Part shown: positions 36,550-47,471 of the stretch, one piece after another
Numbering within the stretch: the first letter of the stretch is position 1
Layout: each line of letters begins with the position of its first letter
Assembly (NCBI GenBank): GCA_019633425.1
Contig: WSUB01000001.1
Location: forward strand, 62,001-126,000
Reading direction: 5' to 3'
DNA: 64,000 nt
DNA from: Tulasnella sp. 424
Lineage: Eukaryota; Basidiomycota; Agaricomycetes; Cantharellales; Tulasnellaceae
The notes under the pieces: model-generated
Databases searched by the model: none
What the model was told of the DNA's origin: nothing
What the model saw: the letters and a program-made list of their open reading frames with translations, nothing else
Program-made: the position numbers and the translations under genes

Positions 36550-36760
36550 TTGCGGAACATAGCAACGCCTTTCTTGGTTTCGGTGAGAGCGTCGCCTTGA
36601 GGTGCCGATAGAGCGACGGCACCTGAACTCACGCAAAACACGGAGGAAATTAAGTCAAACGAATATGCAAGAAATTAGGAAGCGCACCGTCAACTTGGCA
36701 CCAGCTGACCGAGGGTTATATGGACATCTCCAGTTCCGCGAGGCATGTCCCAGAGAATAG
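36550..36760 (-). pseudogene. Ind1/Mrp-type NTPase fragment, unit 4
   Basis: Minus strand reads MPRGTGD then a degraded partner stretch ending MFRKVAVPV, which extends the match to the family's MFxKVxVPV. Confidence 0.68.
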
Positions 36761-36841
36761 CAGGACAGGGGGTTTTAAGGGTCTGGCTAACTGAGCTCGT
36801 GGTTTCTACCAATGAAGACGGTGGTCTCGGGGGCCCCTAAG

Positions 36842-37006
36842 GTGCGTCTGGCTGTCTGACGTCACTCATACAATGACGAACGCGTAAACAACAGAATAAA
36901 ACAAAGCGAACGACAGCACGAGAAAACAACGACAAGCAAAAATAAAATAGGAAGGTCGGTCAGGAAAGGTGAACGGTGTTGGAAACCGGCGCCTCTGATG
37001 CCGCTA
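36842..37006 (-). repeat. Inverted copy of the CTF4 3' end, unit 4/5 junction
   Basis: Shortened reverse-complement copy of CTF4 3' UTR; contains TGACGTCA at 36857. Confidence 0.75.
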
Positions 37007-37163
37007 GTGAGTGGTGATCAGGTGACGCTTCGGTTCGAAGTGTGTATATCTATGTCGGGTACGTATGACCGTGATGGCTCTTGCACCATCCCTTTCTTCC
37101 TTTTCTTCGTCACAGCGATCCTTGCCCTTCCTCTGTGGCAATCGTCGAAAACACCAGCGGAAC

Positions 37164-38191
37164 ATGTCATCGTCGTACAGCACTCCCTCATTCCTCCTTC
37201 GACCTCTTCGCCCTCCCTTGCTAGCGATAGCTGTACCTATTACGCTCGGAACGCTGAGCGCGTAGCACACGACTAATATCATGAGCAATCCTGCCAGTTG
37301 GTACAATGTACGAGGAAGGACCGTTGCATTTTATACGATGAGAAGATCGTACCTCGTTGACGGAATTTCATGAACGGCCTCTCTTCATAGAGACAACTAG
37401 CCCCTCCATTCTCACCTCCGAGGGAACTACCCGGGATAGTCTGGACTGCGCTGTACGCTGGTGAGCTTTTCGACCGGGGGCGTGATAGGGGAGGAATGGC
37501 TGTCGTCCTCCCTGCATGCACTGCCGCGCCGAATGCCTCTGGGCCTTATTGTCCCTGCCTGTAACGTTCATTTCTACACGTGGTGTAACCCTTTCCAAAA
37601 TAAGGAACGGGATACGCTTCTCATTTAGCTGTCCGAACTCATGATTCGAGCTTAAGGCCCGTTGTGAGGCGAGAAGGTCGAGGGTGAAAGAGGACATCGC
37701 GCGGCGTTAACGTGAAGGCTCCCTTGTCTTGTCCTTCTGCTCATCGTACGCACGTACCAGACGCTTGGCATACTCCGGAATATAATTGTACTACGCACAA
37801 TTAGCGATGGATGTCGTTTGGCCGCTGTTGTTTCTGGGCTTCATCAAGTGCGTTTTTGCGTGGAAGAGTACCACTGCACTGGTGGACAAGCTTTGTGATG
37901 TCTAACCGTCCTGCATCCGACTTGTGTAAAAATTTCTTGCATTGGCAGGCATCGTCGCTTTGACTGAGATGACTGTTGCTATGACGGTATGTGTGATACT
38001 GGCTGCTGAGGCAATTGCAATCTTGGGAGGGTTAACGCACTTGGCGTGGTATTCAACGGAGAGACCTTCCTAAGGCGACTGACGGCGCAACGACATCGTT
38101 CTTCGCGCCCTATTGCGCTCGGCTGTCGTATGCGACATAGTTGAATGCCGAATATTGGTGGTTGAACGGAAATAGGCCGGATACCTACTAG
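37164..38191 (+). pseudogene. TspO/MBR copy 5 (premature stop)
   Basis: All exons recognisable. Exon 1 has GCGTAG where other copies have GCGTGG (Trp to stop after TLGTLSA). Exon 3 still reads [14 protein letters not shown], and the last exon reads RPDTY and stop. Confidence 0.82.
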
Positions 38192-38590
38192 CTGGTTAGG
38201 ACTGGGCGCTTTGGTGAACAAAGATCGTTGTAAAGCGGGAGAAGCACATCCCCTAAACAGTGAAAATACATGACTATCGCTCATTAGATTGGACAATTAG
38301 GACCCAGAGAATAGTAGGACAAGGTTTTTGTTTGGATTTAAGGGTCCAATGTTAGGACCGATATCGATGCGGCGTGTCCATTATTAAACTTGCGAAGAAG
38401 GGCAGGTAGGGTGCATGTCCCAGGTGGACGTGACTCCTCCGTCCTTTATTCCTTCCCACCGTGCACAATCCACCACCCACTTCCCCGTAAACACTCCATC
38501 AGCTTCCCCCTCCCTCCAACTCCCTACCAAGCCCATCCAAAAACGGCGACTCTTCTCGACACGTAGCATCTTCTCACTTGAACATTCTCT

Positions 38591-41098
38591 ATGCAACAAG
38601 ACGAAAACCACCATGCCGGGCCTTCCGCGTTGCCGCTTAGCTCGCCGTCCGATTCGAATCACGACACTTCCTCCGGTGCATTCCCGGCGAGCGCTAAGCT
38701 GGTGCGTCCCATCCCCAGCATCAAGGGCATTTTTAACGACTCACCAAAACGACTTTGCTCATAGAGGGATAAACTCAACAAGCTTGCGAACCAGCGACTT
38801 GATCTCTCCACTATTGAATTCGTCGACGGCACCGCCGGGATCCGAGGAGGTTATGCAACCGTTTCACGAGCCGTTTTGGTCTCTCCATCCAGTGGTCAAG
38901 ACGAAGCGAGCCAACCCAATTCGACTGAAAAGAGCGGTCTCGACTCACCTGGTCCTGCTGGAGAAGCGTCTCGGCAGAGGAAGGTCGGTACTCTGCCTTC
39001 CTGGCTATTGACAGTAACGATGAGCGGCTCATCAATTCAATTTTACAGGATGTAGCGGTGAAGAAAATGAACATCTCAGATGACACGGACCCAGCGCGGG
39101 TATTAGGGGTAAAATGACTTCAACCAATCACGTAGTGGTTTCAGCGCTAAGGTCTTTTCGGTTCAGTTGGCACTCAGGGAAGCGGAATTCTTGGTCGGAT
39201 TTTCTCACAAAAACGTCATTAAGCTCGAAGGATTCGTCGAGGACTTGGCCAAGAATGCAGTCTGGCTTGTCTTTCCCTGGGCGGAGAACGGAAACTTGAA
39301 GGACTTTATCGCGTCAGCAGAATGGGAGATCCCCGAACGAATCTGGCTGGTATGATCGAACTAGTTTTCTTCGAGGCACCTCTGACACTCTGCATTCTAG
39401 CTTTACGACGTGGCTGAGGGAGTCGAATACCTCCATCGCCGACAACCCCCAATACGCCACGGCGACCTCAAATCTGTACGTCCTCAGAGCATCCTGTTGA
39501 ACCACTGGCAAACATCGCTCTAACTTTGCAGATAAACGTATTGATCAACTCCGAGTACCGCGCGATAATTACCGACTTTGGATCCGCTCGCCGTCAAACA
39601 CCCGAGGATCAAGACGAGGAAACAAGTCAAGCTGAAAACAAACCGCCACCAACTCTGTCGCTCGAACCATCGCTCTGCGGTGCGACCAATACCATGACCC
39701 TAACACTGAAAGGGGATCAATTCACTCTTCGTTGGGCGGCTCCGGAGCTGTTGTACAAAAAGAAAGCGACCACTGCGAGCGATATCTGGGCATTGGGATG
39801 TATAGTGTACGAGGTAAAGTTCAGATCCTATGTAATGATTACGATGGAGTCTCAAACATGAGCTCCGGAATAGGTGATGACAAACTCAATTCCATTCCAA
39901 GACGTTAAGGTGGACACCGCCGTCGTAATACGGATTGTGACGGGAAAACTCCCATCCATGACGGATAACGCTCGCATGGTATTGATTAAGGCATTGTGCT
40001 CCCTCGCAATTACGTGCTGGAGCGAGGACCCCCGGAAACGACCGACTGCTGAGGATTGCCGGAAGTCGATCGAATTTTTGGTGAGTCATACTGGTTGTGG
40101 GTAAATTAAACGCAACTGACCAAAGTTTGATATAGCCTATGATTCGACCAAACCCGATACAGTCTGCAGACACAGCGGCTTCTAGAGCTCGCTCCCCAGC
40201 GCTTCTGATGAAACTGGGGGATATGTACCGGCGGCAGTGTGACTACACGAACGCGTCGGACTTCTTCACCAAGGCTCTGGTTGACTACAGAGAAATCGGC
40301 GACAACAAAGGAAAGGCGGGGGCGCTGGAGGAGCTGGCGCAGGTGCACCGACTCCGAGACGAGTACAGCCAAGCCGTCACATTCTACTCCGAAGCCCTCC
40401 AAATCCGGACGGACATCGGCGACAGGCAAGGGAGAGCCAACGCTCTTTGGGGTCTCGCTGAGGTGCATCGGCTTCAAAACGAGTACAGCCAGGCCGTTGC
40501 ATTCTACACCGAGGACCTTCAAATCCGGACCGACATCGGTGACAGGGAAGGGAGAGCCGACACTCTTTATAGTCTCGCTGAGATGCATCGGGATCAAAAG
40601 GAGTACAGCCAGGCCATCACATTCTACACCGAGGCCCTCCAAATCCGCACCGACATCGGCGAAAAGCAAGGGAGAGCCCAAGCTCTTTTTGGTCTCGCTG
40701 AGGCGCATCGGGATCAAAACGAGTACAGCCAGGCCGTCGCATTCTACGCCGAGTCCCTAGACATCCGCACCGACATCGGCGACAGGCGAGGGAGAGCCAC
40801 GACTTTGGAGAGTCTTGCCCGCGTGCATCAGTCTCAACAAGAGTATAGCCAAGCCATCACTCTCCTTTCAGAAGCCCTGGAAATCTCTACCGATATCGGG
40901 GATCGATACATCAGAGCTTACTCTCTGTTGGGCCTCGGTGACGTGCATCATGATCAGGGCAATCACGGGGACGCAATTGGCCCTTATACGGAAGCTGCGG
41001 AAGTCTTCGAACAGATCGGAGAAACTCAAATTGCCGCCTACGCTTCTCAGGAAGCTGCTGAAGCTCGTCGACTATCCAAGCAACAAGGGGTTATGTGA
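38591..41098 (+). CDS. Protein kinase-TPR protein, copy 5 (7 TPRs)
   Basis: Eight exons, about 699 residues, MQQDENHHAG to SKQQGVM. Kinase motifs are intact, with HGDLKSINVLI and DFGSAR. The lobe-linking stretch reads EDLAKNAVWLVF, where others have EDLSKDVVWLVF. ELLYKKK and KVDTA match copy 2, while the exon 2 region (STEKSGLDSPG type) matches copies 1 and 3, so the gene is a mosaic. Seven TPRs. Splice sites are retained. Confidence 0.87.
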
Positions 41099-41709
41099 TC
41101 ATTCTTGGTGCGGCAGTCGGGATTCAGGATATCGGACTCGAGACCGAAGTCCAAGTCACGCACGGACTCATTGTTGTATAGTCTAGTGGCTACAGTGGTC
41201 ACTCTCAGTCTCCCTAAATCTCCATTAAGCGCTGTAATAGAAGTATTTCGCTGTCTTCCGATTGCCATCATCTCCTCTCCCTCAAGCCATCCGAACTAAC
41301 TCGTCCTTCCGCTATGTTGTGACCGCCACATATATGCCCTAATCGCTTGATATAGCGAAATAAAATTATTCCGGAGAGCGAGAGCAGGTTGCTTCCACAA
41401 TAGGTCCGGCGCGGACCTCCTCATTTGGGAAACGAGTTGGGCGTCGTTCGCGAGTCAGAGTCTCCATCAGCGCTGAAGGAAGAGGTGATACGCAGTTTTC
41501 CCTAAGATCTTGAGGTGAAAAGCCATCGACGGTTTAGTGGAAGGGTCTGAGTGAGCTGAATATCTTGTGTAGCGTTGAGGAGGTTGAGTATGTAAAGTGA
41601 GCCATGGTGAGGAGAGGCCAATAAGCTACCTGTGTTTGAAGGGGTTAGAGGAAGCGCGGGCGTCCGAAACGGGGAGGGAGCGTACTGGCACCTCGACTTT
41701 GCAGAATAT

Positions 41710-41945
41710 AGGTAGCAACGCCTTCCTTGGTATCGGTGAGAGCGACGTCTTGAGGTCTCGATACAACGACACTAGCACCTGAACTCGCGTAAAACGCGAA
41801 GGAGATACCGAAGTCAAACGAGTATGCAAGATGCATCACGGAATTAGCAGGTGCACCGTCATGAACTTGGCACCAGCTGACCGAGGGTTAACTGGACATC
41901 GCCTGTTCCGCGAGGAATGTTCCAGAGAACTATAGTAGGACGAGG
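41710..41945 (-). pseudogene. Ind1/Mrp-type NTPase fragment, unit 5
   Basis: Minus strand reads IPRGTGDV (the Met codon is ATT), then VVVSTPQDVALTDTKEGVAT-like sequence (with a changed base in CTCGATACAACG). Fragment only. Confidence 0.66.
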
Positions 41946-42040
41946 CTTTTGTTTGGCTTTAAGTGTCCGGCTCACTGAGCTCGTTGTTTCTACCAATGAG
42001 AGAGTGGTCTCGGTGGCCCCGAAGTACTGGGACCCTAGGT

Positions 42041-42207
42041 GCGTCTGGCGCTATGACGTCACCCTCAGAGTGACGAACGCCTAAGTACAGAATAAACAAA
42101 GCGAACGGCAGCACGAGAAAGCCGGAAAACAGCGGCAAGCAAAAATAAAACAGGAAGGTCAGTCAGGAAAGATGAACGGTGTAGGAAACCAGCGCCTTTT
42201 ATGCGGC
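42041..42207 (-). repeat. Inverted copy of the CTF4 3' end, unit 5/6 junction
   Basis: Reverse-complement copy of the CTF4 3' UTR; contains TGACGTCA at 42054. Confidence 0.78.
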
Positions 42208-42351
42208 TGGTGGTTGGTGAGCAGATGACGCTTCGGTTAGAGTTGTGTATATCTACGTCGGATATGACCGCGATGGCTCTTCCTCCATCCTTCTCCTCGT
42301 TACAGGGCTTGCCCATCCTCTGCCGCAATCGTCGAGAACACCAGCGAAAAC

Positions 42352-43388
42352 ATGTCGTCGTTCAACATCCCATCATTCCTCCTTCGACCTCTCCGCACTC
42401 CCTTGCTCGCGATAGCTGTACCTATTACGCTCGGAACGCTGAGCGCGTGGCACACGACCGAGATCGTGAGCAATCCTGCCAGTTGGTACAACTTACGGCG
42501 CGGGGGAGGACTATCGAGATATAACGTCGTTCGCTGACTTGCATGAACGGCTCTCTTTGTAGAGACAATTAGCCCCTCCATCCCCACCTCCGAGAGACCT
42601 ACACGGGATCGTCTGGACTGCGCTGTACGCTGGTGAGTTTTTCGACCGCGGGCGTGATGCATATGGGGGAGGAATGCCCGTCATCCTCCATGCACTGCCG
42701 CGCCGAATGCCTCCGAGCCTTGTTGTCCCTGACTGTAACATTCATTTTTACACGTGGTGTAACCCTTTCCGAAATAATGAATTGGAATGGGATACTAGTA
42801 CGCTTCTCATTTAGCTGTCCGAACTCATGATTTGAGCTTAAGTCCCGTTGTGAGGTGAGACTTTGCCGAGAAGGTCGAGGGTGAAAGAGGGCACCGCGCG
42901 GCGTTGATGTGACGTCTCTCCCGTCTTGTCCTTCTGCTCATCGCACGCACGTACCAGACGCTTGGCATACTCCAGAATAGGACTGTACTACGCACAATTA
43001 ACGATGAACGTCGCTTGGCCGCTGTTGTTTCCGGGCTTCGCCAAGTGCGTTTTTGTGTGGAAGAGTACCACTGCACCGGTGAACAAGCTTTGTGACGTCT
43101 AACCCTCTTGCATCCGACTTGTGTAAAAATTCCTTGCATTGGTAGGCATCGTCGCTTTGACTGGGATGACTGTTGCTATGACGGCACGCGTGATACTTGC
43201 TGTTGAGGCAATTGCAACGTTGGGAGGGTTACCGCACTTGGGGTGGTATTCAACGGAGAGAGCTTCATAAAGCGACTGACGGCGCAACGACGTGGTTCTT
43301 GGCGCCCTATTGCGCTTGGCTGTCGTATGCGACATATTTGAATGCCGGATATTGGTGGTTGAACGGAAATAGGCCGGGTACCTACTAG
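42352..43388 (+). pseudogene. TspO/MBR copy 6 (donor lost, exon 3 broken)
   Basis: Exon 1 is open to NPASWYN, but the donor is AACTTACGG where the intact copies have AATGTACG, so GT is lost. Exon 3 has an insertion giving GGATACTAGTACGC, with an in-frame TAG. The last exon reads RPGTY and stop. Confidence 0.82.
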
Positions 43389-43787
43389 TTGGTAAGGACT
43401 GGGCGCTTTGGTGAACAAAGATCGTTGTAAAGCGGTAGAAGCACATCCCCTAAACAGTGAAAATACATGACTATCGCTCATTAAAGTGGGCAATTAGGAC
43501 CCAGAGAATAGCAGGACAAGGTTTTTGTTTGGATCTCAGGGTCCAATGTTAGGACCGATATCGATGCGGCATGTCCATTATTAACCTTGCGAAGAAGGGC
43601 AGGTAGGGTGCATGTCCCGGGTGAAGGTGACTCCTCCGTCCTTTTATCCCTTCCCACCGTGCACAATCCACCATCCACTCCCCCGTAAACACTCCATCAG
43701 CTTCCCCCTCCCTCCAACTCCCTACCAAGCCATCCAAAAACGGCCACTCTTATCGGCACCTAGCATCTTCTCGCTTGAACATTCTCG

Positions 43788-46293
43788 ATGCAACAAGACG
43801 AAAACCACCATGCTGGGCCTTCCGCGTTGCCGCCTAGCTCGCCGTCCGATTCGAATCACGACACTTCCTCCGGTGCATTCCCGCCGAGCGCTAAGCTGGT
43901 ACGTCCATCCCCAGCATCAAGGGCATTTCTAACGACTCACCAAACCGACTTTGCTCATAGAGGGATAAACTCAAGAAGCTTGCGAACCAGCGACTTGATC
44001 TCTCCTCTATTGAATTCGTGGACGGCACCCCCGCGATCCGAGGAGGGTTTGCAACGGTTTCACGAGCCCTTTTATCCTCTCCCTCCAGTGGTCGAGACGG
44101 AGCGGGCCAATCCGATGCGACTGAAAATGGCGGTTTCGACTCACCTGGTCCTGCTGGAGAGGCGTCTCGGCAGAGGAAGGTCGGTGCTCTGCCTTCCTGG
44201 TTATTGACGGTGACGATGAGCGGCTCATCAATTCAACCTTACAGGATGTAGCAGTGAAGAAAATGAACATCTCAGATGACACGGACCCAGCGCGGGTATT
44301 AGGGGTAAAATGACTTCAACCAATCACGGAGTGGTTTCAGCGCTAAGGTCTTTCGGTTCAGTTGGCACTCAGGGAAGCGGAATTCTTGGTCGGATTCTCT
44401 CACGAAAACGTCATTAAGCTCGAAGGATTCGTCGAGGACCTTTCAAAGGATGTAGTCTGGCTGGTCTTTCCCTGGGCGGAGAACGGAAACTTAAAGGACT
44501 TTATCGCGTCGGCGGAATGGGAGATCCCCGAACGAATCTCGCTGGTACGATCGAACTACTTTTCTTCGAGCCACCTCTGACACTCTGCATTCTAGATTTA
44601 CGATGTGGCGGTAGGAGTCGAATACCTCCATAGCCGACAACCCCCAATCCGCCACGGCGACCTCAAATCTGTACGTTCTGAGAGCATCCTATTGAACCAC
44701 TGGCAAACATCACTCTGGCTTTGCAGGTAAATATATTGATCAACTCCGAGTACCGTGCGGTAATTACCGACTTTGGATCCGCTCGCCGTCAAACACCCGA
44801 GGATCGAGACGAGGAAACAAGTCATGCCGAAAACAAACCGCCACCAACTCTGTCGCTTGAACCATCGCTTTGCGGTACAACCAATACCATGACCTTGACA
44901 CTGAAAGGGGATCATTTCACTCTTCGTTGGGCTGCTCCGGAGGTGTTGCTCAAAAAGAAAGCGACCATTGCGAGCGATATCTGGGCATTGGGATGTGTAG
45001 TGTACGAGGTAAAGTTCTGATCCTATCTGATGATCACGATGGAGTCTCAAACATGAGCTCCGGAATAGGTGATGACGGACTCAATTCCGTTCCAAGACGT
45101 TGACGTGGACAACGCCGTCGTAATACGGATCGTTACGGGAAATCTCCCATCCATCACGGATGACGCTCGCATGGTATTGATTAAAGCACTGTGCTCCCTC
45201 GCAATTGAGTGTTGGAGAGAGGACCCCCGGAAACGGCCGACTGCTGAGGATTGCCGAAAGTCAATCAATTGGATGGTGAGCCATGCTGGTTCTGGGTGAA
45301 TTCAATGCAATTGACCAAAGTTTGATATAGCCTATGATTCGACCAAACCCGATACAGGCTGCCGACACGGCGGCTTCTAGAGCTCACTCTCTAGCGCTTC
45401 TGATGCAACTGGGAGATATGTACCGGCGGCAGTGTGACTACACAAAAGCGTCGGACTTCTTCACCAGGGCTCTGGGTCGTTATAGAGAAATCGGCGACCG
45501 CAAAGGAAAGGCGGCGGCACTGGTGGCGCTGGCGCAGGTGCATCGACTTCGAACCGAGTACAGCCAAGCCGTCACATTCTACTCTGAAGCCCTCCAAATC
45601 CTCACCGACATCGGCGACAGGGGAGGAAGAGCCTCCGCTCTTTTTGGTCTCGCTGAAGTGCATCGATTTCAAACCGAGTACAACGAGGCCATAACATTCT
45701 ACACCGAGGCCCTCCAAATCCGCACCGACATCGGCGACAGGCAAGGAAGAGCCAACGCTCTTTTTGGTCTTGCTAGTGTGCATCGAGCTCAAAACGAGTA
45801 CAACCAGGCCGTTACATTCTACACCGAGGACCTGCAAATCCGGACCGACATCGGCGACAGGCAAGGGAGAGCCGACGCTCTTTTTGGTCTCGCTGAGGTG
45901 CATCGGCTTCGAAAAGAGTACACCCAGGCCGTCCCATTCTACTCCGAAGCCCTCCAAATCCGCACCGACATCGGCGACAGGCGAGGGAGAGCCACGACTT
46001 TGGAGAGTCTTGCCCGCGTGCATCAGTCTCAACAAGAGTATAGCCAAGCGATCACTCTCCTTTTAGAAGCCCTGGAAATCTGTACCGATATCGGGGATCG
46101 ATACATCAGAGCTTACTCTCTGTTGTGCCTTGGTAACGTGTATCGCGATCAGGGCAACCACGGGGATGCGATTGGCCCTTATACGGAAGCTGCAGAAGTT
46201 TTCAAACAAATAGGAGGGACTCAGAATGCCGCTTACGCTTCGCGCCAAGCTGCTGAAGCCCGTCGATTATCCAAGCAACAAGAAGCTGCGTGA
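43788..46293 (+). CDS. Protein kinase-TPR protein, copy 6 (7 TPRs)
   Basis: Eight exons, about 699 residues, MQQDENHHAG to SKQQEAA. The glycine loop is GGFATVS, where other copies have GGYATVS. AVKK, REAEFL, HGDLKSVNILI, DFGSAR and WAAPE are intact. The catalytic helix reads YDVAVGVEYLHSRQ. Seven TPRs, with RTEYNEAIT and RKEYTQAVP variants in the middle ones. Last kinase gene of the array, followed by the intact TspO copy 7. Confidence 0.87.
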
Positions 46294-46869
46294 TCATTCC
46301 TGGTACGGCACTCGAGATTCAGGATATCGGATTCGAGGCCGAAGTCCAAGTCACGCACGAATTCATTGTTGTATAGTCTACTGACCACAACGGTCACTCT
46401 CAGTCTCCATTAAACGCTGTAATAGACGTATTCCGCTATCTTCCGATTGCCATATCCTCTCCCTCAAGCCATCCGAACTGACCCGTCTTTCCGCTACGTT
46501 GTGAACGCCACATATGCCCTAATCGTTTCACATAGTGATATAATGTATTCCGGAGAACGGGAACAAGTTGTTTCCACAATAGGTCCGGTGCAGACCTCTT
46601 GATCTGGGAAACGAGTTGGGTGTCGTTCGCGAGTCAGAGTCTCCATCGGCGCTGACGGAAGGTGATACGCAGTTTGCCGAGGATCTCGAGGTGACAAGTC
46701 ATCGACGGTTTGATAGAAGGGTGTGAGCAAGCTGAATATGTTGTATGGCGTTGAGGAGGTTGAGTAGGTAAAGTGAGCCATGGTGAACAGGAGGCCAAGA
46801 ATCTACATGTGTTTGAAGGGTTTACAGAAAGCGCGGGCGTCTGAAATTGTGGAGGGATCCCGTACTCGC

Positions 46870-47090
46870 ACGGCGACTTTCTTGGTTTCGGTGAGAGCGT
46901 CGCCTTGAGGTGCCAATAGAGCGACGACACCTGAACTCACGCAAAACACGAAGGAAACAAGTCAAACGAATATGCAAGATGTATCACGAAATTAGGAAGC
47001 GCACGGTCAGCTTGGCACCAGCTGACCGAGGGTTATATGGACATCTCCAGTTCCGCGAGGCATTTTCCAGAGAATAGCAGGACAAGGGTC
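46870..47090 (-). pseudogene. Ind1/Mrp-type NTPase fragment, unit 6
   Basis: Minus strand reads PAILWKMPRGTGDVHITLGQLV, then a damaged VVxxxPQGDALTETK-like stretch. Fragment only. Confidence 0.66.
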
Positions 47091-47155
47091 TTTAAGGGTC
47101 TGGCTAACTGAGCTCGTGGTTTCTACCGATGAAGAGGGTGGTCTTGCTCCCGTAG

Positions 47156-47327
47156 GTGCGTCTGGCGCTATGACGTCACTCTTAGAGTGACGGACGCGTA
47201 AATAAGTACAGAATAAACCAAGCGAACGACAGCTCAAGAGAACCGGAAACAACGACAAGCAAAAACAAAACAGGAAGGTCAGTCAGGAAAGATGAACGGT
47301 GTAGGAAACCGGCGCCTCTTATGCCGT
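47156..47327 (-). repeat. Inverted copy of the CTF4 3' end, before TspO copy 7
   Basis: Reverse-complement copy of the CTF4 3' UTR; contains TGACGTCA at 47171. Confidence 0.78.
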
Positions 47328-47471
47328 TCGTGGGTTGTGATCAGGTGACGCTTCGGTTAGAGTTGTGTATATCTACGTCGGGTATGACCGCGATGGCTCT
47401 TACTCCATCCTTCTCCTCGTCACAGCGCTTGCCCATCCTCTGCAGCAATCGTTGAGAACACCAACGAAAAC

